DNA of 64,000 bases from NCBI GenBank assembly GCA_963575645.1, contig OY754465.1, forward strand, positions 45,410,401 through 45,474,400. Direction: 5' to 3'. The position numbers and the translations under genes are program-made. How positions within the stretch are numbered: position 1 is the stretch's first letter; each line of letters opens with the position of its first letter. This document shows, in pieces, positions 1 through 10,620 of this stretch. The notes beneath the pieces are model-generated. The model was not told the DNA's origin, made no database searches, and saw nothing but the letters and a program-made list of their open reading frames with translations. Source of the stretch: Xanthostigma xanthostigma. Lineage: Eukaryota; Arthropoda; Insecta; Raphidioptera; Raphidiidae.

Positions 1-209
1 ACGGTTTTCAAATGCAAGAGAAATGAGGTAATATAGGTACATAGAAAAATCTTCTTTTATGGAAGTTGGTTGAAAACTACAAAATAGGATTAAATAAACA
101 TTATATAGGATTATTCCGTATATATTCTGAACTCAATGACGCCAAAAATTTTCAAATCAGTTAAATCTTCGGGAAGCTACCTATGTCTAAACAAACAATA
201 TATATTACA

Positions 210-468
210 CTAGCGGTCCCACCCGGTTTCAACCGGCTGCAAAAGAACAAATGGGGGAATACATGAGTACGCAAATTTATCGTAGTTTACCGAGATGAAT
301 GTTGTGTCCGAATTTCATGATGATCGGAGTTACCGTTCAAAAGTTTTTGTCGGATGGACAAATTTTGAGATACATTTTGCAATATTTTTCATTGTCCGCA
401 TTAGTCGTAGCGTGACATTATATAGCCTATAGCCTTTCTCGATGAATGGGCTATCCAACAAAAATAAT
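210..468 (-). mobile_element. Non-autonomous Helitron, 5'-truncated copy
   Basis: Read on the minus strand this ends in a GC-rich segment (CCGGTTGAAACCGGGTGGGACCG) followed by CTAG at 210-213 and a host T, the standard Helitron 3' end. The body, with the motifs GTAACTCCGATCAT and GGCTATAGGCTATATAATG, matches the fuller copies at 24909-25244 and 28447-29186. The expected TCTATACTAATATA start is missing, so the 5' end is lost around 468. It has no coding capacity. Confidence 0.8.
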
Positions 469-993
469 ATTTTGGTGACCTCCATAACTTAAAGTATTAT
501 CAGTGAGTCATCGTGAATAAGTATACAAACAAATGGATTTGTCAAGAACTTAACGTCGTTAAGTTAAATCAAACTTCCAAAACCTCTGCGATAAGTAAAA
601 AACCCGATAACTTAAATTTTTCAACGTTTCCCTTGAACATTAACTCATCGAGGTTCTATTGTACATCACCTACTACATTTATTGACCTAAACATTGTTAC
701 ATAATGTGTTTCGACATTAAAAAGCATTATGCATTGTAAATTTTATAACTGATAAACAATGTTTACCGAAGCCATATCTTTGTGTCGAAATATGGATTTT
801 ACACTTTTTATGTTTTCTTTAAGCCTGTTTTTCAAATTGCTTGGTGAGCTGTAAAAAATAGGTACAACGTACATACTTTATATTTTTTCAAATTGAGAGA
901 ATTTCATAGATAGGTATATGTTTTTTTCATTAAAAATTTATTAAATACTTAGGTATCTACCGTAATAAGTTACATTTTTCCAAGTATATTTTA
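469..993. other. AT-rich stretch with nothing recognised
   Basis: There is a 63-codon open frame at 513-704 (plus), but its composition is random-looking (N, T, S and K rich), no motif is visible, and I do not regard it as a gene. No repeat boundary was seen. Confidence 0.4.
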
Positions 994-1545
994 TTAAAAA
1001 AAAACTTCGGAGAAGTAAAAACTTCGTTCTGTGCTAAATTCAAAAACTTGAGGCGACTGAATCTTAAGATTATAACTTAAAAAAAAAAGAATTTCGAGGC
1101 AGACAAGAAATTGAAATCAAGTTCGAAATTCTGTGCGTAAGACGTCGAAAAAAAATGAATTTCGAGGCAGACAAGGAATTGAAATCCAACCTTGAAATTC
1201 TGTGCTTATAAAAGCTACAAGAGCAACAGCAAAAAAAAAATGCAAAGACGGTGTTCGCATAACTCCTTTAGTTACCACTAAAAAAACGCCGTCTGTGCAC
1301 TTTTTTTTGCTGTTGCTCTTGTAGCTTTTATAAGCACAGAATTTCAAGGTTGGATTTCAATTCCTTGTCTGCCTCGAAATTCATTTTTTTTCGACGTCTT
1401 ACGCACAGAATTTCGAGCTTGATTTCAATTTCTTGTCTGCCTCGAAATTCTTTTTTTTTTAAGTTATAATCTTAAGATTCAGTCGCCTCAAGTTTTTGAA
1501 TTTAGCACAGAACGAAGTTTTTACTTCTCCGAAGTTTTTTTTTAA
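994..1545. repeat. Giant near-perfect inverted repeat (foldback element)
   Basis: Two arms of about 250 bp face each other. The left arm begins TTAAAAAAAAACTTCGG at 994 and the right arm ends with its complement at 1545. The loop is only about 30 bp, near 1256-1285, and the arms differ at a handful of sites. Each arm carries two diverged copies of a subunit of about 65 bp starting GAATTTCGAGGCAGACAAG (left arm about 1090 and 1156), so an internal tandem duplication was itself duplicated head-to-head. No clear target-site duplication was found. It could be a foldback transposon or MITE; if transcribed it would form long double-stranded RNA. Confidence 0.9.
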
Positions 1546-1620
1546 GATTTCACGTCTTTTTCCAAAGTGTGAGACATTATTTTTATTTTTCCTCCAAAAT
1601 AAACATATGTGCATTTTTTA

Positions 1621-1675
1621 TATTGTTGTATTTAAATGCAATAAAAGTGTTCATATTGTTGTATTTAAATGCAAT
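1621..1675. repeat. Short direct repeat (22 bp twice)
   Basis: The 22-bp unit beginning TATTGTTGTATTTAAATG occurs identically at 1621-1642 and 1654-1675, 33 bp apart. Confidence 0.85.
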
Positions 1676-1770
1676 GAATCTCCGAAATTAGAATATGTAT
1701 TATGTATATATATAAAACAACACGATCCTTACTCCATGCAACTATGGTTTCGAGCGCGTCTCTCATGTAT

Positions 1771-1852
1771 TTTGTTAAATAAGAAGTAACAATCAAAAGT
1801 CGGTTATAGAAATTGCAATAATCGACTTTTTTTTTACTTCTCATTTAACAAA
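1771..1852. repeat. Imperfect hairpin, about 35-bp arms
   Basis: TTTGTTAAATAAGAAGTAAC at 1771 is answered by GTTACTTCTTATTTAACAAA-like sequence (imperfect) ending at 1852, with AAAGTCG/CGACTTT continuing the stem. Confidence 0.7.
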
Positions 1853-2042
1853 CAGTACTACAAAAGTGCATTTATATTTTGCCGCGTAGTCCAGTGCTGC
1901 CGCGGTGCAACACCTAGTGGTGCAATCGGCTCATTACACCTCCATGCGAATACCATGACATTCAATTTGTAAACAATCCATGTGAAATCTATTAAAAATA
2001 AAAATGAGCTATAACAAGTCAATGCTCTGTGATACATGATTC

Positions 2043-2112
2043 TTTTTTATTAACCGACTAAAAACAAAAACGGAGGAGGTTCTCAAGTCGACGCGTATAT
2101 TTTTTTTTTTTA
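2043..2112 (+). repeat. Lepidopteran GGAGGAGGTTCTCAA repeat, truncated
   Basis: Starts TTAACCGACTAAAAAC, then GGAGGAGGTTCTCAAGTCGA and a T-run. The same start is seen at 3501 in a longer copy. Only about 70 bp remain before low-complexity A/T sequence (2230-2570). Confidence 0.75.
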
Positions 2113-2572
2113 GTTTTTTCTTTTTTTTATTTATATTCATTTGAAATATGGATATTCTTGAAGATTCCATGAAGGCACATTTTGAAGGCATGAAAAAAAA
2201 ATCAATGAACAAGGCCCACCATTAAAAATACACACTTTTTTTCATATCATTTGTAAAATACTTATTTTGCATTAAAAAAAGAAGTTTCACTTCGTAATCT
2301 TTTCACTTTTTAATTTTTGTTGCACTTTTTATGATAAATATGTTTTTTAATAAATTAATTTATTTAAATCTAACTTCAATCATATATTTTGTTATTTTTT
2401 AATAAAAGATTTGACGAAAGTGAATTTTTCAAAAAACAAGAAAATAATAAAAATTAAAAATTAAAAAGGAAATAAAAATATAATGAGAAAAAAATTGAGA
2501 AAATAAATTAAAACTAAAAAAACAATTAAAAACATAAAAAAAAATTAAAAATTGAAAAATAAATTTTCCAAT

Positions 2573-2651
2573 GATGCTGGCGGGAATCGAACTCAAAACC
2601 CTGTTATTAGTTATTACTAGCCTAACGTCGTAACCGCTCGTCCACGCGCAC
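2573..2651 (-). repeat. tRNA-derived SINE head (Thr-like anticodon loop)
   Basis: The minus strand shows an A-box-like GTGGACGAGCGGTTACGAC, an anticodon arm containing CTAGTAA (AGT, threonine-like), and a B-box GAGTTCGATTCCCGCC. The stems are too poorly paired for a working tRNA and the downstream side runs into A/T-rich low-complexity sequence, as in a SINE. Assignment to Thr rather than Ser is uncertain. Confidence 0.6.
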
Positions 2652-2811
2652 TCTCACAATATAAGCTGTTATTGTGGTACAGAAGTATATATGGGTGATA
2701 CGAAAAATCGGTCCTATGAAAGTCACGTGGTCACAGAACTATAAAACTTGGAAACTTGCTTCATATACACGGCGTTATATGGGACAAAGGCAAAATCAAT
2801 GTATAAGAATA

Positions 2812-2856
2812 CGCTAGAGATTCGTTGACATTTAGCACAGAAAAGAATCTCTAGCG
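2812..2856. repeat. Small perfect 12-bp-arm hairpin
   Basis: CGCTAGAGATTC at 2812-2823 is exactly complementary to GAATCTCTAGCG at 2845-2856, with a 21-bp loop. Confidence 0.8.
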
Positions 2857-3500
2857 AGATTCTTCGATCTTATGTTGCATAACGAAATACATACGGAAAA
2901 GTTCGATTATATTTTTGTAACTTTCAATCTGGTGAACTATACCTTAAGGCTTAAATGATCTGCTATGCTGGGTTTCCGAAAGGATTGTCAAAAAATTTCA
3001 GATTGTGACTATACATATTTCTCCATATCCTGCTCGAAAAATAATTAATTGATCGATTGAAACGATATTTTTCACAACGTTTTTTTGCTCATATTGGCCA
3101 AAATTTAGGTTGAAAAGTGATCTGTTTCTGTGCAGATCCCTTATCTGGTTTTGTGTGAGTACCATCTAATGTTCCAGATCTAGAATCTAGAAGATAGGTA
3201 GTTTGAATACATTAGACTGCTCCCGATGTATGGAAACTGTGAGTTACGATCACAATCTCTCATTGTCAAATCAATTTTTTTGACAATCCTTTTTACAACC
3301 CAGTGTCTATTAACTTGGCATTTTTGTATATAAAAAAAACAATAAAAACATGTTTTTACAAATTTTTTCGTTTTGAGGTCCCCGTTTTTAGCAAAAGTCT
3401 GTTGAATTCTTTTGGGATGATAAGTGCAAATATGAAGAGCCGTATTTTTTGGTGGGAAAATCGGCTCATGCGCAGAAGAGATATATGCAATATCGTTGTT

Positions 3501-3918
3501 TTTTAACCGACGAAAAACAAAAACGGAGGAGGTTCTCAATTCGACGCGTATATTTTTTTTTTTTTTTTATTTTTTTTTTTTTTTTTTTTTATTTATGTAT
3601 GACCACGCATAACTTTTTACAGAGTAGTCCGATTTTGATAATTATTTTTTTGTTTGAAAGGGTATACCCCGAAGTTGGTCCCATATAAATTTCGTAGAAA
3701 AATTCCAACCCTAAGGGTAGGAAAACAGGGGATGATTGATTGTTCACTCACTGATTGTAATGTATGACCACACATAACTTTTTACAGAGTGGTCCAATTT
3801 TGATAATTATTTTTTTATTGGATAGGGTATACCTCGAGGTTCGTCTCATATAAATTTGGAAAAAAAATTCCTACCCTAAGGGTGGGAAAATAGGGGTGAT
3901 TTATTGTTCACTCACAGA
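3501..3918 (+). repeat. Lepidopteran dispersed repeat with two tandem units
   Basis: It opens with TTTTAACCGACGAAAAAC and GGAGGAGGTTCTCAATTCGA, then a long T-run. Two units of about 165 bp follow (about 3594-3757 and 3760-3918), each with TGTATGACCAC, a run resembling CATAACTTTTTACAGAGT, CCGATTTTGATAATTA or CCAATTTTGATAATTA, and CCTAAGGGTRGGAAAA. The GGAGGAGGTTCTCAA start and the phrasing 'GATTTTGAT' are familiar from moth and butterfly intergenic DNA. Non-coding. Confidence 0.8.
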
Positions 3919-3978
3919 TTTTCATGCTGAGTTGTGTATATTACAATTATAAATTATATAGCCACAAAAAATTATTAA

Positions 3979-4462
3979 ATAAAAACTTTTTAAAAAAAAA
4001 ATTAAACCGCCGAAAAACTGAAAAGCAAAAAATAATAAATCTTTTTATTTAACTAAGTTCTATCTGAGTAGTTGAACGTATGTGAAAGTCTAGTATATCT
4101 AAGTAATTTTGAGTCGGCGTCAAACCATCAATGAACAAAGATCACTAAAAGAAATAACCAAATCAAATTAACAATGATACGTGAAATCTCCAGCGATAAA
4201 CATTAACATTAAACATGCGCTCTCCACACGACCACTCGCAAAGACGTGTGCCCGTTAGGGTTGCTCTGTCGCTGATATTAACTTCGTGAACGCTCAGAGA
4301 TTTCCGGCGAAGGATTGTTGACGCCGACTCAAAATTACTTAGATATACTAGACTTTCACATACGTTCAACTACTCAGATAGAACTTAGTTAAATAAAAAG
4401 ATTTATTATTTTTTGCTTTTCAGTTTTTCGGCGGTTTAATTTTTTTTTTAAAAAGTTTTTAT
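3979..4462. mobile_element. MITE-like element with 144-bp terminal inverted repeats
   Basis: Arms 3979-4122 and 4319-4462 are near-perfect inverted copies, outer end ATAAAAACTTTTTAAA, inner end GAGTCGGCGTCA. The 196-bp centre is unrelated to the arms and is less AT-rich (for example 4215-4300). No convincing target duplication is visible. The length, the long arms and the lack of an open frame point to a non-autonomous DNA transposon of unassigned superfamily. Confidence 0.85.
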
Positions 4463-5999
4463 ATAATGTATACTTTTCATAACTGTTTGTTTACACTATA
4501 ATCTTTCAACTAGTATAACAACAATAATGCATTAATGTAGATACAGCGACTGTACTAAGTAGTACATACAAACGAATTCTTTGTGAAGTAGCTTATATTT
4601 AATGCAGAAAGGAATTCGTTATGAATTAATTATTACAGTTTTCTTTTTCCATTTACATTTTTAAAGCTTCCATTTTCCTGTTTCATTCACTTTCTGTTTT
4701 CTGTCTACTGTTCCTGTTTCTCATTCTTAATTAAATCTGATTTCTGCTTTTACTTTTATGTACCGGGTGTTTTTGTACAATTATTCACGTTGGCGTGTTA
4801 AGAAAATTGGTTTAGTCTATATAAATAAAAATATTAATTTGTTCAAAATCGCAAAACTCCGAAAGTTCTTCACCGATTGCTTTGAAATTTTGACACAACG
4901 TTGGATTCGAATACACCCGTGTTTTTATATACCTATTACATGCTATAAATTGTTTATTCTATGCCTATTACAGGTATAGATGTCACACCAGTGACAGGTG
5001 AAAACATCCTTTTTTGAAAAATAACACCATACGGCGCCATCTGTTGGACATTAAAATAACACTGACTCGCTATACTAACTATTGTACCTCAAGCCCCCTG
5101 TTATGATAGCATAATGAGACCGTCCCAAATATTTTATTCGTGAAAGACAAAAAAGTCTTCGGCTAGGAGCTCTTGTACATTGCATGTCGTGAGAAGGAAG
5201 AGGGAATACCGATCTGCCTAGATAACACGTTACGATTTTATATAGACATTTATATAAAAGTAGGTATACCTATGCCAAAAAGTTAATTAACTGACTGCTA
5301 TAAAATAGGGATATAAAGCATAGTCCTTGGCATTTCTGGCCCAATATCTTGCAATGATCTTGGTAGGCTTTTTCATCACTCCAGATTTAATTATATCAAA
5401 GTGAACAAATATTTAGCCGATAGGCCGCATTACTACTATTTTTGTTAACTAAACTAAATTAAAAAGATTAATAGTAAAACAGCATATATCTCAGATTGTG
5501 GAGCACAAAAATGCAAATTATTTGATACTTTTATATCAAACTTCCAAGAATTGAATTAGTTGCCTTGAATCGTTATAAAACGTTTTATTTTATCGAAGTT
5601 TTAATATCACATGATTGGAGAGTCGACAAAAGTCAAGCTCTAAGATAATTCTTAATAGAAAGCTTACTTTGTATAGAATTTTGTTTATGCAATAAAAATA
5701 AAAAAAACGGAAATTGAATAAATTGAAAACGTCTAGTCTACACCGGCGTTTCATCTGAAAATAAATCAACATCAGGTAAAAACTCTTCACTATGTTTGAA
5801 AGTAGAGATAGAATATTATACAAAGTGTAACACAACATATGTGTCACAATATAAATGAACAAAATATACAGGTGTTCCGTTTGGAATTTGGATGTATAAC
5901 AATATACATACGATTTACAATACAGTGTTATGTCAAGACGGAGCGTGTACAATAGGATGTGCAATTGTATATATATGTGCCCAAGCGCCATAGTCAAAG
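4463..5999. other. Anonymous AT-rich DNA with one dispersed-repeat fragment
   Basis: About 4791-4945 contains a piece starting GTCTATATAAATAAAAATA and including CAAAACTCCGAAAGTTCTTC that resembles a common insect dispersed repeat. The remainder, including a 135-codon minus frame at 5590-5997 rich in I, Y, L and C, shows nothing I recognise. Confidence 0.4.
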
Positions 6000-6007
6000 G
6001 TCGATAT

Positions 6008-6539
6008 TAGTGATGTGCCGGATCGTTAAAAATGCATATCCGCGGATACGGATCTGAATACGGATATTTGGTTTCAAGACCCGCGGATACGGATACGGAT
6101 CTTAACTTTCTTAGAGTACGCGGCGGTAAATATTGCACATCGACCTTTGTTATGGGAAAAAGTTATTGACTTCTTTAAGAGATAACTCTCATAACAGATT
6201 GTCTCTTTTCAAAGATCGATGTGCAATATCTCATTATAAAGATAGTTTTTTATTATACGTACCTTTGAGTTATGTACTATTGGTATGGTAATGTTACTCA
6301 CTACGATAAATTTTTGCAATATAAAGGTGCCAAATACGATTTTAACAAATAAAAAATAATCTGAATGGAATTTAACAGTTTTTCATTGTTACCTAATCAC
6401 CTATATATATAAAATTTCATCTATGAATTGAAAATTAATAAGGTAAAAGATCCGCCATAAAACTAACAGATACGGATACGGATACGGATCTTTCTTCTCC
6501 CCCGGATATCCGCGGATACGGATATCCGGCACATCAATA
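6008..6539. mobile_element. hAT-type MITE with exact 8-bp target duplication
   Basis: Element ends are TAGTGATGTGCCGGAT (6008) and ATCCGGCACATCAATA (ending 6539), imperfect inverted repeats. GTCGATAT lies exactly outside on both sides (6000-6007 and 6540-6547) and fits the hAT target preference nTnnnnAn. Sub-terminal regions are arrays of CGGATAC and CCGCGGATA units. An inner inverted pair, ATTGCACATCGA/TCGATGTGCAAT (about 6133 and 6217), may be a second, older insertion. Non-coding. Confidence 0.92.
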
Positions 6540-7048
6540 GTCGATATGCAGCCTCTTTGCGGAATGATTGGTTCGTCCTAGGCTTGACTAACGCCTTTCG
6601 GCAAACCCGAAATTAGATGCCAATTTCGGCCTTTGACTGATATATTTTTAGTCATACCTAGAAGTACTTACCTGACTTTTTAGTCAAATTTCAAAAGTAA
6701 AATAATCTGTTTCGAACTATGCCTATGAAATGAATTCGAAGGCACATAATTATTTCAATTGACGCGTAGAGAATTGAATCATGTTTATGTCAACTGCTCA
6801 AATTATCGTAAACATTTAAGAAGTGAGGCTTTTAAGAGTAGAGATGATAATGTACGACGTGAAAATGTCGATGTTGATGATAAAAATTGTGCAGCAAAAA
6901 TTCATTCTTTAAAGACCACTTACGGTTCCACAATTTTCGCGTAACTTTGTCTTTCCCTCTTTTTCTTAGCATCCCGATCATAAAAGTTGTTACAATAGCA
7001 ATTCGACTACGATGAATTACTTCTTGCAAAGCTATAACATCCATGTTT

Positions 7049-8420
7049 AAAAGACTGCTGTACACGAGGCTTGTTTTGCCGCTAGATTTCTTGCTGGAGT
7101 TGACTGTTAGGTTTCAAGCGTGCTGTGCCGCTGTATTTCGTGATGTGTATGCTTCACAAGATGCATGTTTTGAAGCTAGCTTTGTAGGTGGTTTGGTGAA
7201 CGTTTGTCTCTGACATTATGATGCCATATTTGTTTGCGGGCGTTTCACCATGTCGCCCACGTGACAAGATGCTGTTTCCTGATTAGTTCTTGCTCAAAAC
7301 TAGCAGACAAACAAGCACGATAAATAGCCCCGGTTCTAATTTTTGAAATCCATCTTGTGGTCACGCACGCAAACTCGCAGTAACGTCCATCCTCACAGCC
7401 AGCGCGCAAGTCAGTGATTCCAGCGACGAAACGAGGCTCGTGTGCAGCTGCCTTAACTGTCAAGCTAGCAGAGTAACAAGCAAACTAACCAGCTTCGCGT
7501 AAGGTCAAACCAGCTGCGGTCTTTAAGCTACATATGCATGGCAGCCTGCCAAAAGAGAGCGAGCACGAAATCAAGCGTCGTGTACGGGGTTAATAACGGT
7601 TCGGTTTATAGCTTATGACAAAATAATATACAGGTTTCTTGAAATGTATATCGCGCTAAAACTTTAACGGAAAACTATCGATATTATAGAATAAAACGTG
7701 ATGCACTTTGGGTTACTCTTCAGAAACACAAAATGTACACGGTACGTGTTATATAAGCAATGTGTATTTCCTCCTTGTTGTTCTGGTTTATTGCAAATAT
7801 ATACGTTCTGTGGCTGCAAGTTGTTTACATGTTTGTTTTGATACCTGTCAACATGGCTTTTGCACGATCTTACCAAATAAAAGACCGCGTACACTAGCAC
7901 CTGTACGGACCAGAAAAGCATGTTCGTGAAACGGAGTAGCGCACCTGCACGTATACCGTCACCTGCGGCCATAGACGACCGTCAGAGCAAGTCGTGTCGT
8001 TCGGGGTACAAATTTCTATGTCTGGGCGTGTTGGACCGACTTAATCTTGTGGTTTGTTAGTGTAGGTGAGGGGGAATGAATCCAAGAGCTTGTAGAATTT
8101 GTGTTGTGACATTCGAAAATATTGCAAAATTTTTTGTTGATGTCAGGAAATAAGTGATGAAATTGGCCGTATTTCCTTTTTTTCATTGATAGGGTGACCT
8201 CAAAACCTTCTTCTGTTTCTGTCTCCTCTTCACACAACATCGTCAAAATAAAAGCTTCTTCCATCGACTACACGCACCTCTGGTGAACAATTACTACTTG
8301 AAAACTGCAAAATGTTTGCCGCACACGAAACTAGCACTGACAGTTGCTGTTCCGCGCAAGTATAAAGTGCGAAATCGTGCAGGTTGCAAGTCCGTGCAGG
8401 CATAGTGTGGGCGGTCTTTT
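7049..8420 (-). mobile_element. Degenerate PIF/Harbinger transposon
   Basis: Imperfect terminal repeats face each other: AAAAGACTGCTGTACACGAG at 7049 and, on the minus strand from 8420, AAAAGACCGCCCACACTATG. A broken Harbinger-like transposase start lies just inside the right end on the minus strand. The interior (about 7100-7600) is less AT-rich than its surroundings. The target is a TTTAA/TTAA-like context, but a clean TWA duplication could not be fixed. The element is too short for both Harbinger ORFs, so it is an internally deleted relic. Confidence 0.6.
8021..8264 (-). pseudogene. PIF/Harbinger transposase, N-terminal fragment with frameshifts
   Basis: The start codon at 8264 opens an acidic N-terminus (MEEAFILTMLCEEETETEE) followed by KKRKYGQFHHLFPD, the pattern seen at the start of Harbinger-type DDE transposases. 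About 40 bases later the family's F.YFRMS..KFY.LL segment appears in a different frame (QYFRMSQHKFYKLLD), and the family's next segment appears in yet another frame as TTRLSRSNTPR with a stop before it. At least two frameshifts and a stop therefore break the gene, and the catalytic DDE region is not recognisable downstream. Intact relatives run to about 350-400 residues; only about 80 codons' worth survives here. It would have encoded the nuclear transposase of the surrounding element. The family call rests on remembered motif order, not alignment. Confidence 0.65.
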
Positions 8421-8654
8421 AAGGTCCAGTTATTAAAATCGTTCGTGTACGTTTTGTGGCGTTGACCTTACCTATATTGCGTATGTTAATTTTACATTAA
8501 GCTAGCGGTATCAGCGGCTATGCTCGACCTTCACATTTCAAAAATTGAAATTTTTACAAATGTTTGGGCGGGAAAGGTGTTTTACTTTTTGGTTTTTAAA
8601 CGCTTTTATTCTCCGTATATTTCTTTATATCTTCTTTGTTTCAAATCTTGGGAG

Positions 8655-8935
8655 AGCTTTTTCAACTACTTCCCGTTATCCGATTGAGTTGAACTTTTGC
8701 ATACATATTATGTAGTTTCGGTGACACCACAATATTATAATAACTAATTGACCGTTCCGGTTTTCATCCGGTTGCAAATCGCATTTTTAATAAAGCATGT
8801 GACAGCTTTTTCAACTACTTCCCGTTATCCGATTGAGTTACAATTTTTCACATGTATGTAGTTCCGATGACAATACAATATTACAGTAGCTAACTTTCGT
8901 CCGGCTGCAAATCGCACTTTTAATAAAGCACACTA
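8655..8935. repeat. Tandem duplication, 159-bp period, about 1.8 copies
   Basis: AGCTTTTTCAACTACTTCCC recurs at 8655 and 8814, followed each time by CGATTGAGTT, GTAGTTYCGRTGACA and GCAAATCGCAYTTTTAATAA. The second copy lacks about 20 bp around the GACCGTTCCGG segment. Non-coding dispersed-repeat material. Confidence 0.85.
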
Positions 8936-9007
8936 AAAACAAAATAAAAATAAGTAAAAAAATACGATTTTTATACTACAAGGCGCAGAATTTTTATAAT
9001 GAAAAAA

Positions 9008-9477
9008 ATAGGTAAAAAACTTTTAAGATAAACGTTTTTATTGTCCAATTAATAATGTACTAAAAATTAGAAAATAAATATGAGACAATTTAGGGGGCTT
9101 TGATTAATCTAAAATAAAATCGAGGGGGGCATTTATAGTCGAAGAAGACAGTCGAAAGCTAAATATGATTTCCAATCTCAAACAAATGAAAGTTTTCTAT
9201 TTAATGCCCCCACGATTTTATTTTGGTTTAATCAAAGCTCCCTACATTATCGATTGTACAATAAAAGCGTTTAATTGAAAAGTTTTTTTACCTAAGTGTG
9301 TAGGCTTTCACGGCCGGTGTTGATCCAAATCTTCTTGGTTTCCGGGCTTGTATGCAGTGGTACATTGGTATTACTACCAGACGTTTCGTCTACAGCTGCG
9401 GTAGACATTATCAAAGGCAATGTGGTAGCGGCCGAAGTTTCCTTCTAGGCTGCTCGTAGGTCAGTTTTTTTACCTAT
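9008..9477. mobile_element. MITE interrupted near its right end by another insertion
   Basis: Terminal repeats ATAGGTAAAAAAC (9008) and GTTTTTTTACCTAT (ending 9477) bound a near-palindrome of roughly 290 bp once the insertion at 9295-9462 and one copy of its target duplication are set aside. Inner arms match over about 110 bp, for example GGGGGCTTTGATTAATC versus GATTAAACCAAAATAAAATC. The AAACTTTTAAGATAAACG type of end recurs loosely at 49143 and 62134. Confidence 0.85.
9295..9462 (+). mobile_element. 168-bp Penelope-like terminal fragment with 14-bp target duplication
   Basis: It is flanked by exact 14-bp direct repeats AGTTTTTTTACCTA (9281-9294 and 9463-9476). The sequence (GTGTAGGCTTTCACGGCC, TTGGTTTCCGGGCTTGTATG, GACGTTTCGTCTACA, GAAGTTTCCTTCT) matches both arms of the palindrome at 39072-39645. 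Variable, long target duplications and solo or inverted terminal segments are features of Penelope-like retroelements. That assignment is inference; no coding region is present. Confidence 0.7.
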
Positions 9478-10620
9478 TACAAAGATTCTCCGTCCTGAAG
9501 TTTTAAAATTGTAATTCGACAATAGTCACGTTAAATGTATTTCGTTGTCATTTTTTTTAGTCTGATAAAATAAAACGGATTCACAGATACACGTAGCTCA
9601 AATTCCGTCAGATGTATCAGAAATATGAGATATTATTTCTCTTGTTGGAAACATTGAGACAAACTGCATATTCTGATAAATGTCATTTGAAACAAAGAGA
9701 AACTAGTTAAAATAAATGCATTTCTTAGCGGGATGCAAACAGTATCACAGCATGCGCAATAATTTAATAGTAGATTGTATACCTAGTGTTGGAATCGCTT
9801 ATACTACGGCCAATGACATATTATGTTAAAACGAGAACCAGCGAGTTTAAACAATCATTGAGTCATAATATCATCACACTAGATATACTATACTTATAGT
9901 ATTTTTTGCAGGCACTCCCTATAAAATACCTGATTTTCAATAAATTTTCAAAATTTTTTAACATTCAATTTTGACTCAGTTCACTTATAATTGTAGGCGG
10001 CGTTGTATTCTCATGCGATTAGACTATGATTTAATGTTAGTAGTACATTTATTTTATTTCACGCAACTTTACACTACTAGTCCCTAGCGTAACTATACCG
10101 TTTGAGGCCCGTGGAAAATGTCCCTAAATGTTGTAATAATAAATGTTAGGATTCTCCTATGCTAACGGCCCTCTCAGTCTGGGGGGCCCGTGGCATTTTG
10201 CCCATCCTGCCACCCTATTGTTACGCTACTGCCTGCACTAGTGTTAGATATGTAATTTCATGCCTATATTGCGGTAGTAAATTTTTCGTACTAGTGTGTA
10301 AACTAAAATAAAAATATTGCGATTTTACAGATCCGATAGTTATATCTCTGTTAGTTGCCATTTAAATCTAAATGAGCGACAGAGAGGCAAACTAAGCTTT
10401 GTCTTGGTAAACAATCGTCAGTATTACCAAACTGTCAGATATATAAATATAGTAGAAAAACTTGTCCGCCTGGTGCGCTGGAAATTTAAAACAGAAAAAT
10501 CTTCGTTTTACAGTGGGGAATATACTCAAGACTTGTAAGCATCTTGTAAGATATATTATTGAACGAATTGTTCTAAATATCGCAACTTCACGATAGATAA
10601 TAAAAGTAATAAAAAAAATA

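Noticed and set aside
5590..5997. The longest frame in the first 30 kb (135 codons, minus)
   Set aside because: Composition is dominated by Y, I, L, F and C as expected from antisense AT-rich DNA, and no motif or splice context is seen.
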